Shown: positions 8,733 through 21,100 of the stretch, one piece after another
Layout of the letters: each line of letters opens with the position of its first letter
How positions within the stretch are numbered: the first letter of the stretch is position 1
Assembly: GCA_023053545.1 (NCBI GenBank)
Contig: JAKZAN010000004.1
Span: 9,176,001 to 9,240,000 of the forward strand
Source of the DNA: Lepidurus packardi
Taxonomy: Eukaryota; Arthropoda; Branchiopoda; Notostraca; Triopsidae
Direction: 5' to 3'
Length of the DNA stretch: 64,000 nt
Translations under genes and position numbers: made by a program
The notes under the pieces: model-generated
Told to the model about the DNA's origin: nothing
The model's database searches: none
The model's input: the letters and a program-made list of their open reading frames with translations, nothing else

Positions 8733-11700
8733 TTGTTTCGAAAAAAAAAATTACAATTCAGACACATCAGAAGCAGAACCACTGAAAATGAGCTCGGGTT
8801 CTGAATAATAACCCAAGGAATCATGCGGCGGAGTACCTGGTAACGTGGCCATTCCAGTGTCTTTATTCGTCATAATAGCGACTCCCAGTGGGGTATTGAC
8901 TCCATTGGTAGGCAGCGCGGGTACAACAGGCGCCATGTGTTTCACGTGAACTGAATCCAAACTCGACACTCCGTTTTTCAAGGGTGAGGGTCGCACACTC
9001 ATGGAGAACTTCAGTTCTGAATTCGGCCGAATCATGTCTCCTGAAGTTCACAACGAGTTAGAAACTAATTTACTTTTCAGCTTTTACATTGGGATTTACC
9101 TTCTCGTATGTTAGAGGTGACAGTAAAGGTTTTGCCCGTATCCAAAGGCACAGTCCAATTAACGGGATCCGGCGAACGAACAACCAACTGTTCAGGCGAT
9201 TTAACACGAGTCGGCTCAGGAGGCGATTTCATCAAGGCTAAATCCGGTACTAGCTCTGAGACTTCATTCTGGTTGGGTACAGGAAGATCGTTGTCATCAG
9301 GTGGAATAACAGCCGTTGTAGGCGCCACGATCGGAGGTGGTAAATCATCCCATGATGAATTCTCAGACTTGGCTGAAAGTACAAAGGCCAAAGCGTTAAT
9401 TTATCTTCAAATGTTTTTTTTTTTTTTAAATCTCCTTTACAAGGTTTAATCTTGGAAGAAGGTTTATGAACTGAGGGCGTGGCTGTTGAAGGCGTTCGCG
9501 TCGGTTTTTTATTGCGAGCATCTGGACCTGCTGACTGAGAACGTCCAGAACTGGCGGGATGGAATATCACACCTTAAAAAAAATTGTTACAAAATAAAGT
9601 GATAGTACTTTCTTACACCAATCTAAATGTTAGCAACTTGCTCAGCACGACCATAAAAAGGCAAGCATTTCATAGCCAGAACAAACAAAAGCAAAATAGG
9701 TAATATGCTCTAAATAGAAAAGGTGTGCAAATTTTTCGTAATGGTTACGTTTTGGGATAGGGAAAAAATACCTAAGTTTGGCCTGTTGCCTGGTGCTACA
9801 GAAGAAGCCGGCGGATGCATTGCTGAAGCCCTAGGCTTCTTGCTTTTGCCACTGCTTACACCTATAGCGATACACAAGCCGGTAACATTCAACTTCGAGG
9901 AATCTAAATCTAGCGCTCACAGCTTTATTTGATTCTAAGGTTGTTTCTTTTGAAAAGAGGGTTCTAAGATTTCTAAGCAACTTTACCTGTCGGCGGACGT
10001 TGCCTTGTCATCGACGTATCTCGCCTACCATCGACTTCCTCAACAGTCTTTTAAAAAAAGAAAAAAAAGTGTCATAGGCGGATTATGCTAATCTTTTTTT
10101 TTTACTACCTTTTTAGGAGTATCCCGCTTAAACGAAGATGGCTGTCGATTGGAAGATTTGAGTGGAGAGCCTTTCCTTACACTTACCCTGTCTTTGTCTT
10201 CCTTACTCACCGACCTACACAACAATCAACATGTCAAATGCCAATATTGTAACATAATAGCTTATCATGAAAGGACATTTAATTTGCCCCCACTGTCAAG
10301 CAAGGGATTATCGATAAACGACATTCGGTTGTGAAACTAGAGCTAGAGAAGCCTTGAGGGAAAGGGGAAACGTACACTTTACCCGTCTCCGCAATTTCTG
10401 TTGACGTGTTACGCAAACAAGACAGGACAACTTTTTATCTCCCTTGTGTCAATACAGTCCCCCCTCCCTAAAAGGAACCAAAGAATTTGCAAAATGGATC
10501 AGTTTACCTCGGTGTAGCTGATGCCAATGCTAAAGCGGATAAGGAACTACGGCGGGATACTTGTTCCCAAACTTCTAGCTGCTTATTGTATAAATCTGCC
10601 ATATGCTCAGGCAGCAATTCCGAGCCCCAGCCTCGATACTACAAGAAAAAAATGTCGCTCAATACTCCTAACCTTTCTTAAGGACCCGACGTCCCGACGG
10701 TAACAAACAAGAGCGTTTATTTACCTTATAGCTGCCAGCTTGTTTCCTTAGTTCCAAGACTTCCCTGTACCAAGGATCAGAATGTATTTCTTCGGCGTCC
10801 ATTTCCTTGGATTTCTGAAACTTCCCATCCACATAGTGGTATAAAGAAAAGGGCCGGAATTTTTTCGAGTATTCCGTTTTGTAGCGCCTGCACACAATCA
10901 AATAAGAATTATTTGTATTACTTTCTTTTTATCCTTTTTTTTTCTTTACTAAGCTCCAAACCTGGGACAATAATGAGTTAATATTTACCTCCGCCTCGGT
11001 TTTCCGTCTCTGCCATCGCCCACATCTTCGTCAACGAGCTGCTCTTCATTAGAAGCCGTTGACGTCACAGCCGGTTGAAGCTCTACAAGGAAAAGACAAG
11101 TTCCGATTGAGTTTCCGCTCTTTTCACTGGGCTAAAATGTGTCTTTCATTGACAGCGACTTAAGCAAAAGCAATGAGTTAAGAATACTCTACTCTTGACT
11201 CCAATAAAAGTAACAGCCAAAGATGTTGCGTTAGCCATTGTTAACTATTGTCAGAATTATAAAGTGAATATATCAAGATTCCCAGGGAGGTTACAAGTGC
11301 CCGACTGGACTCCAAATTATCATGCTCGTGGCCATCGATTGCCCTCTTTCTTTCCAGGATATGTGCCCCTCTCCAGCGAGAATGACAATTCAACTTCATT
11401 GATCAACTCCCTGGGTCTACTCTTTACTACTGTCTTTGTCCTTACGCTTGTTAAGCATTGTGCTATGGCTATTTCTAAACCTCTTAAAACCTTCCACCCG
11501 CCATTCCACGAAAAGCCATTAACCGAATTAAATCCCCACACAAAAGAATTCCTCAGTCTGGATTTCTAAAGACTTGTGCCCTTCCAATGAATCCTGGTGC
11601 CTGGAAATGGACTAGGCGATATTTATCAAATTCCGTAATTTCTTCTTCATAGCGAATAGCAGTTTTGCGGAACTGTAAACCTCTGTTCAGTTCGCAAATA

Positions 11701-14700
11701 GGCACAATTAACGGATTTACTTTAATGTGCAGTGAAAACAGTCCAGACATGGTGCAATAGGGAGTAATATTGTTATTTTTCTATTTCACGTTCTTGTTAA
11801 GTTATTCGAAATTGACAGAATCATTCAAGATCATCTTTACAGCGTTCTTGAAAGGTTTTTCGCATTGAATTACGTCTTTTGGGTATGCTTTATTGTTTCT
11901 TTATATCGATTTCGAGGTAGTTTTATGACATTCGAAGGTCACAGACGCGAATGGGGAGAACGGAGAAGAAATGTATCAGCAGCGGCGCTGTCGCAGTTTC
12001 TTTACGAGTCGGAAACGGAAACATCAACAGCGCTGCGAACTTTTAACTGACCATAAAAGGAGCTCTTGTTGAAAGATTCCAGCTTACCCTGGGTCGGTCC
12101 ATGGCTGATTTCCCCTGGCATTTTCTGCTGGACGTTGGGTTGGAAATGTTGGTGGTGGTGAAGCTGCGGTTTGCCACCTGGGGGCCAGGCAAACTGGAGT
12201 CGGTATTCCGAAACCGAGGGCGGTCGCTCGTTACTACTTCCCTATTTCATAAACACACATACAAAACAAAGAGAGAAATCAGAAATTGGGCCCAAGTTTA
12301 CTCAGCATGGTTTCAGGTTAGCCAAGCCAAGAAAATGAAAAAAAGAAAATAGATAATTTTGAAACATGACATTGTGTTAAGCCATTACATTCACAACTAC
12401 TTGACATACTATATATGGCAAGACAAGAGCTCTTGTGCTGTCAAAATTTGTGCCATGGCTAAATGCTTTTTACATAGAGAATGTTCAAATCACTCCCCCA
12501 AGTGCTGTGCGAGCTGGGGAAGTTAGAAACTTTTGCTCATTGCATTGCCTGAAGCTGTGTATACAAGCTTTATCCCTAGCGCCATATCGATCCAATCACG
12601 TGACCATGTAGGATAGTTTGGGAAGGAAAGCTGGGATTTTTGTTGTTTGGTGGGGTTCAAAGGGTTGTGCTTCATTATTAAAGCCTTTCCTAGGTCTTTA
12701 CTGAGCTTTAGAGTTCTTCAATTAATGCTTTCTCATAAAAAATGTGTCCTTCCCAACCATACCAAGATCTCAGACTGACTGGAAACGCATCGCGCAGCGT
12801 CAATCCCACCAATACAGAAACCAAAATTGGTAAACGTGGCATGCTTCATCCCATAAGCTTGTTTCCGGCTATCTTTCTGTCCACGAACAAACTCGTACTC
12901 ATTCTGCGTGCCTTGCTGAAAATAACTTTCTATTTTTATTCGCTTTTTTTTACAGTAAAGAAAGCAATTTGAAAACATTGCAATGTTTGAAATTGACCAA
13001 CCTTTTAAGTCATGTGACATCATATTTCTAATGCTTTATTTTGACGTAATAAACGGTAAAAGGTGTGGCTTACGTTAATCTTCTTTTACTGGGTCATTTA
13101 TAACTGCAAGTTCAGTACGACCGGCAATTCCTATTTTCAGAGCAAAAAGCACAACCCAAAACTTAAAAATAATAATTTTTTCTAAGAAAGATTTGATCCA
13201 TGGTATAGCAAAACTTCGTTTAGTGTGACAGTACAGAATTCTGCTAAAAAAAATTTCCGACAAAAGCTGTGATAATCTTGAGGGGCACACCTTACCTTTT
13301 TAGGCAAATCGTGTGAATCTCTGCTTTTATTAGTCCACAGGTTAAGAAAACAAACTAACTACGGTGCAAAATGAAAAAAATTTTCACGCCAACGACTAAG
13401 GAAGAAGGTAAACGTTTTCTACTAGCAGAAAAAGGGGATAGGAAGGAAAGAGGCGGGGCAAAGGTCATGGAGATGCATACGAGACTGTTTTTTTGGGGGG
13501 ACAGAATGGAAAGATATGGTTATAATACCCTGCTGGTTTGACCCGCAATAGCAGCAGCCCAGTCGCCGGTTTCGGGCACCGGGAGTCGTCGTCGACGCCC
13601 CGCCCATAACGCCATAAGCCCGTCCCCGGACCCTTGCCCGCGGGCGGGGGTACCGTACGGACTCGGACCTTCCGACCGACTACGCCGGAAGCTGAACTGT
13701 GATGCTGATGGCTGACTCGAATGGGAGGAGCTAGGTTGTCTCGGAACCACGCCCGTCTAAGGAAAGGCGGAACACGCCCAAAAAGACAAATGAAAGCAGA
13801 ACAGCACAAACGAGAAGAAATTTATCCCTCCCCTTTCTCTTTACCTATATACTATGTATCCCCCTACCCTCTCCCGTTCTTTTCCAAACTTTCTGAACTC
13901 GTTGCTGAAGGCAAATTTCTGACTGTAGATAAAATGTTGGTACCAAAACACCGCCTAGGGGCAAATAGGGAACAAGACTGCGTTTCTGCTGGCTGTTCAA
14001 CCTACACCCCTTTGACTAAAGCTAGGAAACTCGCCGAGCCTTAACATAGTCGCTATGACAACTTGGGGATACTCGCCTTCCGACTCCCTGTATAGATTCT
14101 TTCGTGACTGTCGAATGATAGCAGTAAGCCTGCGCATTCCGAAAACTTAGAGCTCATGAGTGGGAGAGAGACCGAGCACCTGTTCACTGTGATCTTTGAT
14201 AGGCGTAAAGGTAAAGAATGCAATATCTTCCTATAAACATTCTCTTAGCTACTTTTGGAATTCTCTTCTTCTTAGTTAAAAGGGCCATTTTGGTCGCGTC
14301 ACACCTAAAGTAAATTGGTACTCGGGAGTGAAAGGCTTCTTCCCTCCGCACATTATTTTTCTTACTACAGCGTCGTAAAGGAAAGTGCGATACACAGCTT
14401 GCTGCTCTCTCAAGACTTACGACGTTCCTGGGATCTGAAGCACCAGCACCGTCCATCAAATCATCCAGCGAGTCATAGAGATTCTCATGCACGTGGATTT
14501 CGTCACTTTTATGGTGCACACCGTGCGCCAAAAGCGGGTCAAGCACACCTAGGAAGAAAAAAATGAAACAAAAATGACAACAATTCTTTGATAAAAGATT
14601 TGAACTAATCAAAACTGCTTGTGAAATTCTCCTACTCAAATACTCTCCGTTTTTGTCAATAATGAAAGTTTCCCCAGCAGTTTCTATAGGACTCCCGTTT

Positions 14701-17700
14701 TCCACAGATTAAATCTTCCCAACACAGAACTTTCAACATTGAATCTCCAACACACAATTTATAGTCAATACATGTACCCTGTCTAAAGTGAAACTTCTTG
14801 AAATAACTTCAGCTTTGCAAAGGATTCCACCGGAGATTTTATGAAAGACGAATACTTTAATTTCCAAAAACGAAAAACTTCTTCAAATTCTGGAAAAATC
14901 TTCCTTGCAGTGCAAGTGAATACAAGCTCAGGGGTAATAAGTTCAGAACGACGCTTCTTCTTAGAGTGAAAATTTTTTTAACCAAAATTTTCTTTTTTAC
15001 AAGTGGAAAATGGATAGATCAGACAAAACAGGAAGTTGGCCTCAAACGCCAATAACTTTCTGCTTGGTCAGCCAAGCCAACTCTCTCTCATTGAGGTCTG
15101 ACGTGTGACGTCATACTAGAGTTACCAGTACCGTCCGAAGAAAAACACCGAGAACAACTGTCATTCCAATTTTTCTTTTTTTTTTCGGGGCCGGAAACTT
15201 TCTTACCGTTTTGTCAGAGAAAGTCTGTGTGTTTTAACACGATCAAGCGAGGTTTGGCCAGAGAACCACAGTGAATTGTAAAGTAATTACTACGCAACTC
15301 TAAAATAGACAACACTTTTAGTCAAATGGAATAGCCATAACTTTTAATCTGGGGCGAAAGAAAAACAACATAACGTGCAAGTTCTTCGGCCAGGACTTAA
15401 GCTAGGAAACAAAAGGGGGAAAAGGCAAAAGAAAACAAAACGGAATGAGGAAAAATAAAAGTTCGGCGGCCAAAGTATGCCTTTCTCAGCTTATACAAGG
15501 GTGTTTCCCTTTGGACGCTGCTGTCTGGCCAAAGCCAAGAGTATCGATCGGGGCAAACAGCAGCATGCGGAAGCTCCGCCCCTATCCTCGCCCCGATTTT
15601 AACCCTGGGATTGGGATGAGAAAACTCGCTACTACAATCACGCACGCATCTGCACAATCATCTCGTGATCCTGTCCACAATACACATAGCAAAAATTCGG
15701 CCTTCACGTCCCTTCATTAATGCACGGTCGCTTTTTTACCTTTGAAGAATTCCGAGCGCCAAGTCGCCAAGAAACTTATTTAATCAACGAGTCAGAATCT
15801 CTCACTAAACTTTAAACTGGCACAGTACACACCTCAATTTTTTTAGCATGAAACCCAGTATTTTCTAGGTTAAGAACTTGCAAACAAATCAAAGATTTCC
15901 CATAGGTGTACGTCAAGACGCGCAGAGAGCGGCAAGACGAGTAAGTACTAGACTTTTCCTAAGATTTTTGTCAGGATCTTTGTGGCCGTTTGCTTCCCGG
16001 ACTGGGTGAGAACCTAACGCACTCAAGTGCGACACGGCGAGCCCCGGGAGCAGAAAAAGCGGACTACGCGGCGACTCCTACCGCACCAACAGCCGAGCAA
16101 AATGCGCAGGCGCCAACTTTTTAGCCCTCCGAAACAGGATTTAACCATCCATGAGAGTAATTGGAGGCTTTTATGCTCGAAATTTCGGGTTGGTAAGGTG
16201 TAAAAAAAACAAGCGAGGGAAATGACTGAAAACGAGGAAGAGGGGAGAGAAATAAGGACAGAAAGCAGAGAAAGGGGGAGATTGATAACAAAAAGAATAA
16301 TAAACGGTAACTTTGCAAATGACTAATTATAATGAACGAATTTGCTTGTGTTATTAATTCGCATCGTGGCTCGTAGCTCTATTCCTCGTTACTGTCACGC
16401 TGACTGTGTTCCTTCGCTTTGAAGTTTAGATCATTTCCTTCCATCAAGAGTGATGACGATAGAAGGAAATCTCGTGGCCTCAATTGAAAAGCCAAAATCC
16501 ATACTTCCGGTGTCCACCTGACTGGCAAACTGTATCTTGAGGGAGACAAGCAGTGTACAGCATACATACTTGGAACTCAAGCAAAGATGACACTACCGGA
16601 AAGGACCTGACGGAGTGCTTTAAGTTAACTGTAATGTGAACATTTCTGGGAATTCGGGGGAAAACGTCCAATGCACCGATCAAAGCGATTACGGGAGTGA
16701 TCGTGACGATTAACCAAGCATATCTAACTCTGAACTGAACTGCAGAAACAGGTCAATATCCCATCAAATTGCAGGGCACTGGCAGTGACGAATTGGGGGA
16801 ATTATTTTTTTTCCACAATTACCTTTTCAATTCACTTAAGATATTTTTTGCTGCAGTATTTGAGGATAATCTACCAGGTTTGAAATGCCAAGATTCGTGA
16901 AATACCTTTTTAACGGTCAAACATTTTACAAACGGTTCGAAGATTAAATGCTGGGTTTTATTGCTGCTCTAACTGACATAAACTAATCGGTACGAGATCG
17001 TAAGCAGTTAGTTCTAGTGCTTGCTTGTTTACATGATCCTCCCTGTATAAGCATGTTTCCGTGCTCACATAAAGAACGCAGAACTGCAGATAGTAACTAT
17101 TTTTACAGCTTCCGATGGTTGCGTGTAAAGAGCGCAGATCAAGTTTTTACTTTTCTCGTTTCCTGTAACGCAGGAAGATGCCACAACCAAAAATCTTTCT
17201 TCGCCTTTTTGATTCTGATTCTAAAGTGATACATTTTAATAAATTAACACACGAAAAAGGGGACACGCTTATAAGATTTCTAATTTTTTTTTTAATGTTG
17301 GGAACAATTCCACGCCATAAAAGGGAAAAAGTAATTTCCTCGACTGCGAGTGTTTGGCGGATTTTCTGAAGGTTAAGTATGTGAAATTTTACAGTAAGGT
17401 TCTTTAAATTAATTAAGATTAAAGTTCTTAAAATTCTTAATCTCACAAATTACGTTCTTAAAATTACTTTGCAATAATTTTAATTACGTTCGAAGTATAT
17501 CAAATTTTACACAAATATGAGACAGGGTTTTAGGCGTTTGTTTTTCTAAATTTTAAAAATAATATTTAAAGATTATTCTATGCAAACTTATGGATATATC
17601 GTTTCTCTTACATTGCGTATTACATTTCATTTGTTTCCTATTTTTATGTTTGTACCTATTTGGTATTCATCATAAATTTCAAATAACCGCTGTGCATATA

Positions 17701-18132
17701 AAACACTATCTACTCTAAAGCACTTATCGATCCGCGACGCACTACTTTAATCAATTCAAGCTGATTTGCCAATCCAATTCAATTTGCAAATTCAACTACA
17801 CCCTCCCTACTCTACCCCACGCCCTCTTTTACCACTCTCATCCTTCCTAACTTTTCTGGTATTAAGGAACGGTACACACCTCTCCTTGTCACCAACAAAT
17901 TTGTTAATAAAAGAACCATCAAAAGGCGGAAGCCTACGATGGATTTAAATTTAAAAAATGCAACTGTAGCTTTGATTTCCATTACATTTAGAAATTATAT
18001 TAAAACTAAAATTAATTACACTAAAAAAACGTAGGTTTTACTACCTGAAGATGTAGGTGCTCGTTGGATTACTTCAGATGCTGGTCCAGGATATTCCGAC
18101 CATCTCGATTTGCTTCTCATATTCGATGGACG
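6767..18132 (-). CDS. MDM1: MDM1-like centriolar/microtubule-binding protein
   Basis: Coding exons in transcript order: 18120-18045 (exon begins at a strong acceptor, 18132), 14548-14421, 13756-13529, 12241-12088, 11082-10989, 10887-10725, 10638-10508, 10214-10109, 10047-9987, 9861-9772, 9572-9441, 9372-9100, 9040-about 8755 and 7800-6767. Phases agree at every junction except the last, giving about 1,000 aa. The S-E-Y motifs typical of MDM1 recur: RWSEYPGP in exon 1, VSEYRLQFAW in exon 4 and KTEYSKKFRPF in exon 6. Exon 6 continues into the conserved ELRKQAGSYK region, and the C-terminus (ARTRFDRFWGGKKEEK) matches the vertebrate end (ARAKKRKENFWGK). In vertebrates MDM1 binds microtubules, localises to centrioles and restrains centriole duplication. 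Before the C-terminal motif the last exon carries two repeat families (SPKxSPKVVE and YRVLEAP). The exon ending near 8755 would read into TAA at 8753-8751 if unspliced; its GTAATT donor does not match the phase of the 7800 acceptor, so a micro-exon, another donor or an alternative short isoform must be involved. The start ATG is the first in its exon; an upstream coding exon is possible. Confidence 0.85.
7510..7655 (-). repeat. 30-bp tandem repeat coding for SPK-rich units in MDM1
   Basis: About four and a half copies of a 30-bp unit (7530-7559, 7560-7589, 7590-7619, 7620-7649, with degenerate flanking copies) encode a ten-residue repeat of the form VVESPKISPK. Two adjacent units are identical, indicating recent expansion. 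The units are Ser-Pro-Lys rich, a pattern compatible with microtubule binding and with proline-directed phosphorylation (inference). Confidence 0.85.
7971..8358. mobile_element. Fold-back element inside the last MDM1 intron
   Basis: Arms 7971-8157 and 8169-8358 are inverted copies along almost their whole length, with a loop of about 10-30 nt near 8165. Matching blocks include AGTAGTTGATCTTT, GTCAAAAGA, GAGAATTATGCAACTTGAAA, AATTTAAAAGAAATT and CTTAAAACGCT. Divergence between arms looks like about 20 percent by eye. There is no coding capacity. It is either a fold-back MITE or a long hairpin source of double-stranded RNA. Confidence 0.7.
8679..8726. repeat. Homopolymer of 48 C (48 G in the MDM1 transcript)
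   Basis: Forty-eight consecutive C on the plus strand. In the sense of the MDM1 transcript it is a G run beginning 28 nt downstream of the candidate GTAATT donor at 8754/8753. Such a run can form stacked G-quadruplex or i-motif structures. Its exact length is a sequencing-sensitive quantity. Confidence 0.9.
11195..11569 (+). other. Anonymous 124-codon open frame nested in an MDM1 intron
   Basis: The frame is open for 375 nt on the strand opposite MDM1, within the intron between the exons ending at 12088 and starting at 11082. It has no ATG near its 5' end (the first codon is TTG; the first in-frame ATG is at about 11465), so it would need an upstream exon. The predicted peptide has a soluble first half (YHARGHRLPSFFPGY) and a hydrophobic segment (SLGLLFTTVFVLTLVKH). 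It overlaps the minus-strand ORF 11553-11750 tail to tail. It may be chance; no family recognised. Confidence 0.2.
11553..11750 (-). CDS. Hypothetical 65-aa ORF in an MDM1 intron
   Basis: A complete ATG-to-stop frame on the MDM1 strand, with A at -3 of the ATG. The peptide has a protein-like composition, including FRKTAIRYEEEITEFDKYRL and FQAPGFIGRAQVF. It could be an intronic small gene, an unrecognised alternative MDM1 exon or terminal exon, or coincidence. It has no signal peptide or recognised domain. Confidence 0.3.
   Translation of the reverse strand: MSGLFSLHIKVNPLIVPICELNRGLQFRKTAIRYEEEITEFDKYRLVHFQAPGFIGRAQVFRNPD
14549..18044. other. Large first-coding intron of the MDM1-like gene
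   Basis: This 3.5-kb intron separates the exon carrying the ATG from the next coding exon; the phase 1 ends match on both sides. It contains two GC- and CpG-richer patches (about 15530-15630 and 15915-16100) that might be internal promoters or relic exons, plus A/T-rich DNA. Several open frames exist, but I find no acceptor-donor pair with a phase that would insert them into the MDM1 frame. Confidence 0.5.
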
Positions 18133-21100
18133 CTAAATGAAAGCAGAATTGGGATCAGTTACGATACTCTAAGCTTGGGAGCTAAAGATATTGTAGAAAG
18201 TAAGCCACGCTTTTTTTTCCCATAAAAACTCCTCTATCTTTTCATCCTTATTCACGCTTAATGGAGTTATACATCCCATAACTGTCATCCTCGAATGAAA
18301 CTCCAAAAAGCGGCACCAAAGCACGCTCATAAATTTCTCTTTATAATCACTGGCCTTTCTAAGTTATTTCGTCTATATACCCAAGGGCATCAAAAAGTTC
18401 CGCATCCTTGCCAAAAATGCCACACTCTTGCACGCAAAAAAATTCGCTAAATTTCAGCAACTCATCACGTCACCCAGTAGCACCTGCCGATACCACTTAA
18501 TTTCCATTTCCCCCCTTTTTGATATTATTTCCGGATTATTTGTGCAAGAAACGAAACACATCACTCCCAGGTCAGTCAGGCAAAGCCAAAAACCAGCGGC
18601 TAAAGGTAAATGCCGTGTGTATAAAAGCCCCCGATCGTCTCGCGTGATAGATTTGCCATTTCCTACCGTTCGTACCATCTTTCGAAAAAAAAAAAAAAAG
18701 GAAAGTTGATCGTATAACAAAAACGCAAACATAAACGTTAACAACCAAGCTAATACAAAAAATACAAATACAAAATTTATCAGTCTCCGCCCCCTTGCTT
18801 GACCGTTCTGCCTTTACCGGTTTCTTTCTCCAAGCTCCGCCTCCTTAAAAAGCCTCGCATGCTGAAGGCACCGTGCCAAGTTATTGACCATAGCTGCACT
18901 GCGGAAAATAGCATCGAATTCTATGCGTTCTAATTCACAGCGCTGTGTTCTCCCTTCCTCTCCCTACCTATTATCCATCAATCAGCCTCACTGGGGTGAA
19001 AACGTTCCCAGCATCGCTACTCTACACGGCACTGAACTCAAACATAACCCGCCCCCTGTTGCGAAAACGGAAAAATATAAAGCAAAACACTGCGCCAAGT
19101 TGAGCACTGCAGCTCGAAAATCGAGAAGGGGGAGGAGCTTCGTCTAGCGCAAAGCAGTTTTCTTCGTCACTAGCGCAAATGCAAAACGCAGAGCAGCTTC
19201 GACTCCACGACCTTCAAAGTTTGCTTTCGAGATCGTTTTCCCTTTGTGGGCACCTACGAAGATTAAGACCTCAATGTCGCCTCTTGTGAGGAGACAAACA
19301 TTTTTTTTTGGGTGCAAATTTCTGTTTTTGTTTCTCAAACTTTTTGAAGCCTATATGAGAGTTCTAGGCATAAAATACCTGCCGCTGCTGCCGGGGAGAC
19401 TTTCACTACAGAAAATCGTTAGTCGGGATGGAGACGATGGCCAAAGACAAGGAGAGAAATGCAAGGAAATTAGAGCTCAGGAAACAAATTTTCGGCACAT
19501 GGGCGCAAAAGTTTTTGGCAAAAGTTCCCGCTCCAAGGCGATCAATAATGTCTGGCGCCGTGCTGTCGTAGATGTGCGAAGCTTTTTTTTATTCGTTACG
19601 GCTTTTGGGTTTCACACAGAGCAAAGAAAAAATAATAAAAAGTTTGCAACCTCTTATCCTCTTTTTCTCTACTCTGTCGCAAATAAAAGCTCGGAAAAAA
19701 AGTAGGAAAGAAAAGAGGCGGCTCTATTCATAGCACTCCATGAATGCATAGCCAAGCAGGGAGAAGGTCTGCTGGCAAAGCTTTTGATGGTTGAGAGCAC
19801 CTAATTTCTGCGGATTTAAAATTTTTTCCCCAGAAATTAATTCCCGACTAAAAATAAAAAAAAGGAAAAGAAAGCAACACCGCACTAAAACTGACTCCCT
19901 CCACCCCCAAGAGAAAAATACAAGTGTAAAAACTCACCGAATCCACCGGCATAGCAGGACAAGCGTGGCATAGACTCCAAATGGAATTAATCATCCTTTA
20001 TTTTTAAGCAGCAATTCCGGAACGAAGGTTCTTGTGGGAGGTTTGTAAACAAAAGGAGTCGGGTATTCACAGCTTTATTCCAAAAATCTTCACTGGGCCA
20101 CTCAGCAAATCAGAGAAATAACTCGAAGAAAAATGCCTCGAAATTTTGATGAACCCAGAAAACTCAAGCCAAATAAACCTAGACTTGAGAACGTTATAAG
20201 AACGAGGGGAAAAGGTCAAAGTTTACGAAGCGATACCGGCGAAAAGGGACCTCGCATGGCCCCTGTCCCGAGCAAGTGATCCGGGCGAGAATCCGACAGC
20301 AACGGTCGAAAAACCTTGCATACTGTGTACAAGGTGGTCCCAAAGTCCGCGGAGATCTTGCGCACTTGGAAGCAATGGAGGGGGGTACGGGGAGGGAGGG
20401 GTGTCTGTTTGGCTTGCACGCGTTTCTTTCAAACATATTTAATCCAACTGTCGCTGCCCCTCTAAACATGAAGGTATGCGGACTGGGGTTAGATGTGCAA
20501 TTTCTTCTTTTTTTACTGAACGTTAAAATTGCCGTGGTATACTCCCGTGCCGTGTTCACGACACACGTGTTCCTTGTTGGCCGGAGAATGGTTGAATGCA
20601 ATCGAGTTCCACAAACAGATTCCATATCATCGTGTCCATCATCAAGCTTTTAGACAGGACGCGATACAGGCCAAATAGGATAAAAATTGGTATTGAGTGC
20701 AAAAGAAAATGAACGACATGTGTATATAGAATTTAGGAACCAGGAGATGCTAGCCATACAAGATTGTTATTTGCCTGTCTCCTGTCCATCTGTCGAGATA
20801 GTCTAGTGCTTGCTGGCTATAAATACATCTGGTGCTGGTGCAAAAAGAAAAAAAATGGATCCACACCACATACAAGTTTGTAACTGAACAGCTTGGCATA
20901 TGCTGTGGAATAAAAATTGTACACATTGATGGTAAATTTAAACTGCAGTTTCGAAATAAGAGCATATTGCTATTAGTCTGGTTTCAAACGATAAAAACTA
21001 CGATTAGGTAATGGTTATGTATATTTATACTACATAAATAACTTACTAAGAGACACGAAAATGAGAAATTAACCTTTGAAATTAGTTCCGACTCACGAAG

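Noticed and set aside
13465..13809. Longer alternative-frame ORF over the third MDM1 coding exon
   Set aside because: A GC-rich shadow of the real exon 13756-13529, whose phase fits both neighbouring exons.
14560..14705. Possible MDM1 exon containing a GEYLSRR stretch
   Set aside because: It could supply a phase 1 donor, but there is no acceptor after the in-frame stop upstream, whereas the exon ending at 18045 joins 14548 with correct phase.
15397..15657. 86-codon minus-strand ORF in the large MDM1 intron
   Set aside because: Neither its donors nor its acceptors have a phase compatible with the flanking MDM1 exons, and no S-E-Y motif is present.
20194..20653. Overlapping ORFs of 125 and 143 codons on opposite strands
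   Set aside because: Both are open only because the patch is GC- and CpG-rich; no domain, splice site or start context supports either.
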